Shown here in pieces: positions 52,732 through 59,652 of a stretch of 64,000 bases of DNA. Below the pieces are notes generated by a model. That model was given only the letters and a program-made list of their open reading frames with translations. It ran no database searches and was not told the DNA's origin. Positions within the stretch are counted from its first letter, which is position 1. Every line of letters starts with the position of its first letter. Made by a program: the position numbers and the translations under genes. Source of the DNA: Lanius collurio. Lineage: Eukaryota > Chordata > Aves > Passeriformes > Laniidae. Location: contig JACBWW010000008.1 in NCBI GenBank assembly GCA_020086605.1, forward strand, positions 25,681,441-25,745,440, written 5' to 3'.

Positions 52732-53394
52732 TTAATTTCTTCCCTCCCTCCTTTTCATCCCCCTCATCGGCAACGCAAAGGGATTAATGGCAAATGAAAA
52801 GGACTGGTTTTGTGAGGGGAGCCAGAAAGGGAGATTTTGGCTGGGCAAATATGGGGGATAAAGAGACATGGGATAAAAGGGGAAAGTGTGATAGGGGAAA
52901 GAACAGGGATTATGGGGATATTGTCCAGCATATCTACTGCCTTTCACAGGGGCACCCCCAGGGCCTGTAACACATGCAGCTTGTGGGCCTTTCCTTCCTT
53001 GCACAATTTTGAATTCTACTCTTTCTCCTTCTTCTAAGCTTGGAACATCACTTTTGGGGTTATTTTTTACAAAAGCAGATTTTTGGACAAAAATATTTTC
53101 TCCAGTATCATCTTTCAACAAGAAACCGTAATTTTTCTTTACATTATACCACTTTACAGTTCCAAATACCCTAGTTGCAATAACCTTTTCATTTTTTCGA
53201 GTTCTTTTCTTCTTGCTTTCACTTCTTCTCACGTCGGAGCTGCTGCAGCCGGGACCACCGGGGCCAGGGTTGCCAGCACGTTTCTGTCTTGGGGTCTCGG
53301 CTCCTCGGGATCGTGTGTGGGGCGGAGCCGCATTTGGTGCCGTGCTCGCTCCCCCTCTGGAGTTTCGCGTGACTGTTCCACGCTGTCCGGGCAT
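52732..53394 (-). CDS. Diverged Y-box (cold-shock domain) protein inside the retroelement
   Basis: This 220-residue frame is counted from the ATG at 53394; the frame is open upstream to a TGA at 53539-53541. Residues 1-55 are rich in Gly, Pro, Arg and Ser. A basic patch (SKKKRTRKNEK) precedes a cold-shock domain at about 70-156. Its landmarks, GTVKWYNV, NYGFLL, IFVQKSAF, EEGERVEFKIVQGRKGPQAA and VTGPGGAPVKGSRYA, place it with the vertebrate YBX1/2/3 family, which bind mRNA and single-stranded nucleic acid. The tryptophan and both phenylalanines of the binding surface are kept, while the RNP2 histidine is replaced by Gln. The usual alternating basic/acidic tail is replaced by about 60 residues rich in Pro, Tyr, Phe and Ser. 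The domain has no internal stop or frameshift despite heavy divergence. It shares frame with the upstream gag-like ORF. It may be expressed from the LTR, which was not tested. Confidence 0.85.
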   Translation of the reverse strand: MPGQRGTVTRNSRGGASTAPNAAPPHTRSRGAETPRQKRAGNPGPGGPGCSSSDVRRSESKKKRTRKNEKVIATRVFGTVKWYNVKKNYGFLLKDDTGENIFVQKSAFVKNNPKSDVPSLEEGERVEFKIVQGRKGPQAACVTGPGGAPVKGSRYAGQYPHNPCSFPYHTFPFYPMSLYPPYLPSQNLPFWLPSQNQSFSFAINPFALPMRGMKRREGRN

Positions 53395-53935
53395 TTGCAC
53401 GGCTGCACGGCCGCGCCCTGTGAGGCGTTTGCGTGTGCACGGCTTTGTACCGCCGGCACCGCCGCTGCTGCTGCTGTCGGCTGTGTGACCGTGGGCTAGC
53501 TCGGTTCCCTTCGCGCCCCCACACCCCTCTGGCTCTGCTCAGCGTGTTTCACCACGGTCGCCATAGCAACTGCCACAATCGCCGCCGCCCTTATCGGTGT
53601 GGGGCTCGAACCGTCGCTTGCCACACAGCGTGGGGCTGCCTTCGCCGGGACACGCCTCGGCCGCCACCGCCCTCGCCGCTGCCTCAGGGCGAACACCGCC
53701 GGGCCCGCGCCGCCGCGTCGCTCCTGGCTCCACTCCCGCCACCTCCGCTCTCTCCGCCACCCCGTCTCCCGCCGTGCCTGGCCTCACTGTTGGCTCTCCC
53801 ACGCACGGGAGCTTTCTCGCCGCTGCCCGCAACTCACTGGGCAGTCTCGGCCGGGGCCGCGCGGTCCCCATGATGGCGGAGGAGCCCCCTGCAACGCGCG
53901 GGCTGCTCGACCACGTGTTCGCTGCTGATACAGCA
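53395..53935 (-). other. CpG-rich linker between the gag-like part and the Y-box frame
   Basis: The GC content rises abruptly near 53935 and falls again by about 53215, within AT-rich surroundings. On the minus strand the gag frame stays open through it until the TGA at 53539-53541. The same register is then open for 46 codons into the Y-box frame. The translation is Ala-, Gly-, Arg- and Pro-rich. This could be the captured 5' untranslated and N-terminal region of a cellular Y-box mRNA, since host YBX genes have GC-rich 5' ends and Ala/Pro-rich N-termini. The plus-strand frames across it (53433-53873 and others) are composition shadows. Confidence 0.6.
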
Positions 53936-54246
53936 GCAGGACACTGCCGATATTGCTCAACAGCCTCTGTAATCAGGTAATATTCACGGAAATAGTCCTG
54001 CATCGGCATATTTTTTGATTCAGAAATTAACTGTGTCCAAACATTCTTCCAAAAGTCCTTGGTAAGAATCAAATCCCAAGAAACATAGAAGAAGTTTTTA
54101 AACAGCCATACCAAAAAGTGTCTTAGCTCTTTCTGAGCTTGAATTAAGCTAAAGTCTACATATTGCTGTTCCAGAACATTTTTTAACTTAAGGTAAATGT
54201 CTCTTTGTGGTTCGGACAGCCATGAGTCCTTCCATGAATCCTCCAT
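53539..54246 (-). CDS. Gag matrix-like N-terminus fused to GC-rich sequence; ends at TGA
   Basis: This 235-residue frame starts at an ATG about 75 nt after the primer-binding site, with an in-frame TGA two codons upstream, so the start is well defined. Residues 1 to about 103 (starting MEDSWKDSWL) are helical, rich in Trp, Phe and Tyr, and have the spacing of a beta-retrovirus-type matrix domain: an early basic/amphipathic helix, an SWDLI...FWKNVW centre, and a final PMQDYFREYYLITEAV helix. No N-terminal glycine for myristoylation is present. From about residue 104 the composition switches to Ala/Arg/Gly/Pro, marking the presumed junction with captured sequence near 53935. The frame ends at TGA, and the Y-box frame follows in the same register. 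The matrix assignment rests on position and pattern only. An unrelated captured host fragment is the alternative. Confidence 0.6.
   Translation of the reverse strand: MEDSWKDSWLSEPQRDIYLKLKNVLEQQYVDFSLIQAQKELRHFLVWLFKNFFYVSWDLILTKDFWKNVWTQLISESKNMPMQDYFREYYLITEAVEQYRQCPAAVSAANTWSSSPRVAGGSSAIMGTARPRPRLPSELRAAARKLPCVGEPTVRPGTAGDGVAERAEVAGVEPGATRRRGPGGVRPEAAARAVAAEACPGEGSPTLCGKRRFEPHTDKGGGDCGSCYGDRGETR
53557..53570. promoter_or_regulatory. Perfect RFX X-box motif in the CpG-rich segment
   Basis: GTCGCCATAGCAAC fits the X-box consensus GTNRCC-N2-RGYAAC at every position. RFX factors bind such sites in promoters of ciliary and testis-expressed genes. Here it falls inside the captured or linker part of the retroelement and overlaps the end of the gag-like frame, so it could simply be coding sequence. 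Function is not shown. Confidence 0.6.
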
Positions 54247-54283
54247 CGTTCATCAAAACAAAAGTAAGAAGAAATATCCAGAG

Positions 54284-54291
54284 TTACTCAC
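54284..54291 (-). promoter_or_regulatory. Possible splice donor in the retroelement leader
   Basis: GTGAGTAA on the minus strand lies between the primer-binding site and the gag-like ATG, where retroviruses often carry their major splice donor. It matches the intron side of the donor consensus well, but the exon side (AATTC) is poor. No convincing acceptor before the Y-box frame was identified. Confidence 0.4.
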
Positions 54292-54320
54292 GAATTATCT
54301 TCTCAAGGGATCGTTTTCCA

Positions 54321-54333
54321 GCATTCTCCACCA
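54321..54333 (-). promoter_or_regulatory. Primer-binding site, tRNA-Ala-like
   Basis: TGGTGGAGAATGC starts two bases after the CA end of the 5' LTR. It is complementary to the 3' end (GCATTCTCCA plus CCA) of a vertebrate tRNA-Ala(AGC) type, as I recall that tRNA. A further CGATCCC a few bases on also matches its T-arm, separated by a short mismatched stretch. A TGG start in this position is the standard hallmark of a retroviral minus-strand primer site and fixes the element's orientation. Confidence 0.75.
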
Positions 54334-54335
54334 TT

Positions 54336-54585
54336 TGTTGCAGTGAGGGGAACCCTTACAACAATATATATGAAGCGATGGGGTTGGAAGGACAGATGAA
54401 GCCGTATTTTTGCAGATGTTCAGGGATGATTTTATTTCTCCAACCGCATGGCCGGAGTTCCCGAGCAGACTCCAGACCTCCTCCACCCCCCGCCCCCCCC
54501 AGCTCCCAGGCACCCAAACCACCCAATCAGGAGCAGATATAGGACACACGTGACCTGGGGACAGGGACAGGGATCCACCTCCACA
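54336..54585 (-). repeat. 5' LTR of the Y-box retroelement
   Basis: This is a 250-bp LTR with TG...CA ends on the minus strand. Features on the transcript strand are CACGTG, an inverted CCAAT box (GATTGGGTGG), a TATA-like CCTATATCTG that is not kept in the 3' LTR, a G/C homopolymer-rich block, and AATAAA at 54436-54431. It would drive transcription across the gag-like and Y-box frames and onward toward SLC1A3, which is on the same strand about 17 kb downstream. Confidence 0.95.
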
Positions 54586-54591
54586 GATCAT
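54586..54591. repeat. Target-site duplication, right copy (GATCAT)
   Basis: GATCAT directly follows the terminal CCACA of the right LTR and equals the bases before the left LTR. This proves a single integration event rather than two separate solo LTRs. Confidence 0.93.
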
Positions 54592-54915
54592 GGGGCTGGA
54601 GCGTATGTGAGATGGGAGGAGAGAACTGGGGTGGTTCTGCCTTCAAAAGAGAAGGAAAAAAAGAGGCAGATCTTACTGCTCTCTTCAAATATTTCCCATG
54701 TGGGAGGGTGTACAGAAGACAGACACAATCTCTTCTCTGAGGTTCCCAGTGGAAGGACAGAGGGCAATGGACACAAGTTGGAACAAGGGACTTCATGAGA
54801 GATTTTTTTTAATGAGAGGGTGATAGACTTTGAAATAGGGACCAGAGAGGTTGTGGACTCCCTGTCACTGGAGGTATTCAAAATTTCACTGGACAAGGTC
54901 TTGTGCAACAAGGCC
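54592..54915 (+). mobile_element. CR1 LINE, right part (split by the retroelement)
   Basis: CR1 resumes as 'ggggctggagcgtatgtgag', then a diverged middle section, then 'tttgaaatagggaccagaga', 'ggttgtggactccctgtcac' and 'tggaggtattcaaaatttca', the region just before the CR1 3' end. It is heavily diverged. The 3' terminus is not clearly preserved and the right boundary is approximate. Confidence 0.8.
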
Positions 54916-57900
54916 TTAAATCAAACAGATCTGTCATTGTGTTGGCATATGGTTGTATTGAGGGCATTACCTTGAAAGACATAACAGGATATAACTTGGG
55001 CAGCAGCATATTACAGATAAAGGGGGGGATCAAAACTGTCTTCATGTACCAAACATTGATATTTTCCTGAAGGGAATGTAATGTTCTTTAAAAATGGCCT
55101 GAGGCATGCATCATCACAAAGTAAACTCAAGGTCTCCTTCCAGTCTCTGTTATGGTATCCAACAGAGCAGACTTAGGCATTAGGGTGTAGCACACAGGGG
55201 ATATATTTGTGCTGGAGGTGACTTTTTCACACAGCCATACAGTCCTTTTGGAAAGTGTAAAAAGTGACATAAGGAGTACAGAGGCAAAGGTATTGCTGAC
55301 ACAGGGATAAAAAGTACTTAGCTCTTGCAGGACACTGGTGCATTACTTCTTGCATTCCAGATGTCAAGATTACTGTAATTCAATCACTATTAATAGTATC
55401 TCTTCACTCTGCTAATAAATTTAAAGCAACACAAGTATTTGATGAGAGACAAAAATTAATCCCTTTGGATCTGAAGTCACAAAAGAAGAGGTTTGGGAAG
55501 GCAATTCATAAACATCACAATTAGGCTCACATAATTAAAAATTTGTAAAGTAACAAATCCTAAATGTATACTAAATTGATGCTCTGAACATGAACAGTTT
55601 CAACAAGATTTAATGAGAAGATTTTTGTTACTTTATTTGCCTTATGGTTCCTCTAGAATATTTAGCTTTAGGAGACAGAATTAGAGACATTTTCTATTCT
55701 GTTTTTGTAATTGTGTAAACTTACAATCTATTAGGGAACAATTTAGGAAAAATCTGATCTTATGAATAAAAGTGGCTAGAAAACTGGTCATGCCAGCTAC
55801 AGGAATAATTCGGTGTTAAGATATCCTAGTTCAGTGGTCTAGAAGGAATTCAAATTACTGGGCAAATTTGGAGAAGATAAGAATGAGATCATTTACACCC
55901 ACTTCTGTGCTGCATAAACCCTCAGGACAAATTCTTCTCTTCACTCAGTTTCCATCTCCAAGTAAATATTAGCTTCACTTTCTCTACTGCAGAGCACACC
56001 CTTTTTTTTTTTTTTTTCCCGTTTTCTCCCTTTTTTATTTCTTTATTTTTTCCAAGGACTCGGGCACTGGGATGAGTTGCTAAGGGTTCCAAGTGGCCCC
56101 AGGTGAGAGCTGCATAGCTGACAGGGCATCTGGAATGCAGAGCCTGTCAAGTTTGGACAGGTAAATAATTTTGGTTTAAAACATTTGTTACTGTAGATGT
56201 TGCTTATCACAAATGAAAAAATTCAAGTTCTGCAAAAATTACACTTTGAATGCCTGATTTTGATCTTTTTTTGATTTTGCCAAAGATGGGGACTAGGAAC
56301 AAAAGAGTTTGTTTGCATGAGAGATGCAAAAAAGAAAACAGGGCTTATTGAATTAAGGTTTGAAATTTATTTCTACTCTGCTACATCTTGTTCTGAAGGG
56401 GTAAAATAAGAAATTGTAGCAGCTGCGACTTCATTATCTGCATAACAGGATTAAAGCATTAGCAATTACTTCACATTGTCATTTTACTTACACACAAACT
56501 CTTTCAGCTGAGGTATGTGTGTGAAAATGCAGGAAATGCCATTACTAGAACTCAGTTACTAGAAATCACATCCTCAGTGATATTTAGAGAATCTTGAACA
56601 AATATTTCTTTTCATGCTTTTCCTTTGGTCTGAGGTTTTCCTCTGGCAACATGAAAAACAGGTTCTTTTATTCTGCATTTGTTAGCACTTACACGTCTAT
56701 AAAGATTCCTAACAATAAGTAGGCAATGGACTGAATGTCTTAAAATCTGGAGAAACTTTTTAGGGCTAACTAATGTTGCATGCAAAGTTCTGAAGCTGAG
56801 AAAAAGTAAAGAAAGAGATGATATTTTGTACTCACTATTCAGGGATTTGTGTATCCAGACTAAAGTAAGAGTCCAAAAAAGAGAAAGATAAGAACATAGC
56901 TATATTCCATGGAGTGGACAGAGTAAAAAAATCTGTTAAAATATGTTTGCTCTTGTGTTGGGAGAGATTGTATTTCTAGACAGAACAAGCATTAAAACAT
57001 TACAGACAGCAACACAAAAGGTAATAATTTTATAGAATGTGGGTTTATTTTTACAGAATTAACTGCATATATATTTTTGAAAATATATCATTTCTATTTC
57101 CCACATAATTTTGTAATTACCTCATTTACCTTGTGACGAAAAGCAGAATGCTTTCTGTCTTTACTGACATCTTTACTTCCTCTATAAAAACCCAAAATAC
57201 TCCAAACATTTCATGTGCTCACATTTCATAATTGCCTTCCGTATGTGATGTAACACCAAAATACACCCCTCCCTGAAAATGGAACACAATCAGCATTTCC
57301 CAATGACAAGGAAAGTGTTCCAATCACTAGATTGCCAAGCTAAAGACAAAACTACTGGTCTTTACTTACACCATTTTACACTTCTAGGAGAAAACAACGA
57401 TCTGTGTGTCAGTATTGAAATTCTTGACTTTGAACAGCTGGTGAGATCTAAGATCTACCTCAAACAGTTCTGACATTCCAGCAGCAAGTCCAACCTATCT
57501 CCTCTTTGCTCCCTGTATGTCCTGTCCTTGCCTCACTTCTCTGACTCCCGTTGCCCTCCTCAGTGTTTTGCACAGTAAGGAGGTGGATGCAGGGACAGTG
57601 GGATGATCTGATGGGAATGCAGCTTTCCTCCCCTTATAGCATTGTTTTAAGTCAGTGTAGCTTCCTGATCAGGGAGACTGAAGTGCCAGAGAAGCACCAC
57701 TGCTAATGCAAGGAAAGGAGCAAAGACCGACCTGCCAAGAGGAGAGCTGTTCTGCCTGTTAGCAGTACACAGATTTAGCTGCCCTTAGCTGAACCATTAT
57801 ACCATATCCTTAAGCAGCAGTTCCTTGATTTCTGTAAGCCTTTGCTCAACTTGCTGTCCAAAGTCTTATTTGCCAGAATGAATTCTAGCCAAGCTAAACA

Positions 57901-59068
57901 GTTGGCCAGTTTGAGGGACTGATCTGGCTGAGAATTAACTTGTGGCATCAGTAACAAAACAGCCAAGCTTCAGCTCACTCACCTCCTTGACTGGGAAGTG
58001 TCTCCCCAGGTAAATGTGTCAGCACAAAATGTGTCCCAGGTCTCTGAGTTCTGAAGTTTAATCACTACAGTGTTCAGGCAGGCAAGCCATAGAACTCTGG
58101 GATTTCTTTTTCCTTAGTATTTCCTGCCACCTGGGTGTATTGCCTCCTTCTTAGACTGGCTGCTCCCCAGATATGTAACTCCCTCTCCATCACTGTATAG
58201 GTAATTTATCAGGACCTTGGGTTTTTCCTTTTAGGTACTGAAGCATTAAGCATTTTAATATCAAACTAATTTTTTGGATCTAATCTGATGAACGAGGTTA
58301 GAAAACAGTTCAGAAAAGATTATTAAAAGTATCTCAAAGATTTAATGACTCATTTTATTGAGGGAAAGGGGTGGAGAAAAAAAATGAAATATTTCTATCT
58401 TATTAATTATCTATCTTATTAATCTGTAAAGAAGTTCAGGTAATTTGTCAGCTCAGACCTGACATCTCTTAAAGATGTTTTTCAGAGAATGATTTTTGAA
58501 GTAAGCCCATATTTTCAAACACTGCTAGCTGATACCAGAATGTGGCATATTGCCATAAAATAGTCCTTAGACATAATGTATAAAAAAGATTATCTGATTT
58601 TCCTCGCTAAATATATTACTTTCTCTTCTATGTTTTCTTTTATTTGTTTGGTTGTTAACAGTATATTATAAATCTATGTGGAATAAAAGGCTTCCCTGTG
58701 TGTTAGACATAAATTCTGAGTTTCGACTCCTGTTTACAAAGATATTAATATAAAAAAATTACCTTCTCGGTCACAGTGCTTTGAAAAAATATCTGAATTT
58801 GATGTGATTATCTTGAATTGGCATAGTATGCAAATCAAGCATTCTGCAAAGCTATTTGCTAGTATTTGCAAATAGATTTTTTTTTACTCTGTCCACTCCA
58901 TGGACTCCTTATGCTCCTCTTCTTCGGGTATTTGCTGTGACTGCTTTTATTTTATAATTCCATTGCTAAATATTGTTAATTGTGATTGTGAGTAGTTAAA
59001 TTGCTTACTTTCTTTACTTCACAATGGTTTCTTCTCTCCACAGCTGATGACTGAGATCTACTAAATAA
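54916..59068. other. Intergenic DNA, nothing identified
   Basis: This is AT-rich sequence without a supported gene. It includes a long T/C tract at about 55999-56055 (T18 followed by a mixed pyrimidine run) and a short inverted repeat near 57068-57087 (atatatttt-tg-aaaatatat). No further CR1 or LTR was recognised. Confidence 0.55.
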
Positions 59069-59652
59069 TGGTGCTGTTTTTGACAGGGTGAAAGTTAATT
59101 TCTCCCATAGCATCTTCAATGGATCTAGGGTATAGATTTGGATTGAAATAAATGCTGATAATTCAAGGATGTTTTTATTATTGTTGAGAAGTGCTTGCAC
59201 AAGGGCAAGGCCTCTTCTCGCATCACCCCACTAGGCTGCCGAAGCACATGAAGTTTGTTTCGGGGGAGATACAGCCGGGACGTTCAACCACAAGTGACCA
59301 CAAGGACATTCCATACCATGTGGTGTCATGCTCAGAATACAAAGCTGAAGGAAGAAGAAGGAAGGGAGGGACACTTGGCATTTGTCATCGTTACAAGTCA
59401 CCATTACATGTGGTGGAACCCAGTTTTCCTGGAGCTGGCTGAACATCTGCCTGCCCGTGGGAAGCAGTGAATTAATTCCTTACTTTGCTTTGCTTATGTA
59501 CACAGCTTTTGCATCTCTTATTAAACTGCCTGTATCTTAACCTGTGAGTTTTCTTACTTTCACCCTTCCAGTTTTCTTCACCATCATGCTGTGGGGGAAA
59601 GTGAGTGATTTGCTGTGTGGGGCTTGGATGTTGGCTGGGGTTGAACCATAAA
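59069..59652 (+). mobile_element. Solo ERVL-type LTR
   Basis: The block follows, in order, a very widespread avian ERVL-type LTR: 'gacagggtgaaagttaattt', 'gagaagtgcttgcacaaggg', 'caaggcctcttctc', 'ggagatacagccgggac', 'gacattccataccatgtggt', 'gtcatgctcagaatacaaag' (TATA region), 'gctgaacatctgcctgcccg', 'tattaaactgcctgtatctt' (polyadenylation region), 'aacctgtgagttttcttact' and an end at 'ggctggggttgaaccat'. No internal retroviral sequence flanks it, so it is a solo LTR left by recombination. Its 5' TG is placed at 59069 by inspection. Target duplications were not resolved. It is oriented opposite to SLC1A3. Confidence 0.88.

Larger units (their letters stand above)
52277..54585 (-). mobile_element. 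Defective class II-like endogenous retrovirus carrying a captured Y-box gene
   Basis: This is a complete LTR-to-LTR insertion of 2309 bp on the minus strand. In order it holds the 5' LTR (54585-54336), a two-base spacer and primer-binding site, a leader of about 85 nt, a gag matrix-like frame (from 54246), a CpG-rich segment, a Y-box cold-shock frame (to 52732), an untranslated stretch of about 0.2 kb, a purine tract and the 3' LTR (52519-52277). It is flanked by a 6-bp direct repeat, GATCAT. No capsid, nucleocapsid, protease, reverse transcriptase, integrase or envelope sequence is visible, so it must have been copied by enzymes from another retrovirus. Hand alignment of the LTRs gives about 11 substitutions and two indels in about 240 positions (near 4-5%), so the insertion is neither brand-new nor ancient. 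The retroviral nature is seen directly. The capture of a host gene is inferred from the Y-box domain. Confidence 0.92.

Noticed and set aside
52927..53187. LIN28-type or bacterial cold-shock protein
   Set aside because: The motifs after the first strand (KNNP, the EGERVEF...GRKG block and VTGPGGAPVKGSRYA) follow the Y-box family, and there are no CCHC zinc knuckles as in LIN28.
52732..53394. A simple processed pseudogene of a YBX gene
   Set aside because: It is bounded by LTRs, a primer site and a 6-bp target duplication. No poly-A tail or LINE-type duplication is seen, and the domain is too diverged yet open for a dead retrocopy.
53400..53400. Start of the Y-box frame at base 53400
   Set aside because: The codon there is GTG, not ATG. 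The first ATG in the frame is two codons later, at 53394, so I used that.
53433..53980. Plus-strand open frames of 109-146 residues across the GC-rich block
   Set aside because: They are Ala/Pro/Arg-rich shadows of a CpG-dense segment with few stops in any frame, and they oppose the LTR-driven strand.
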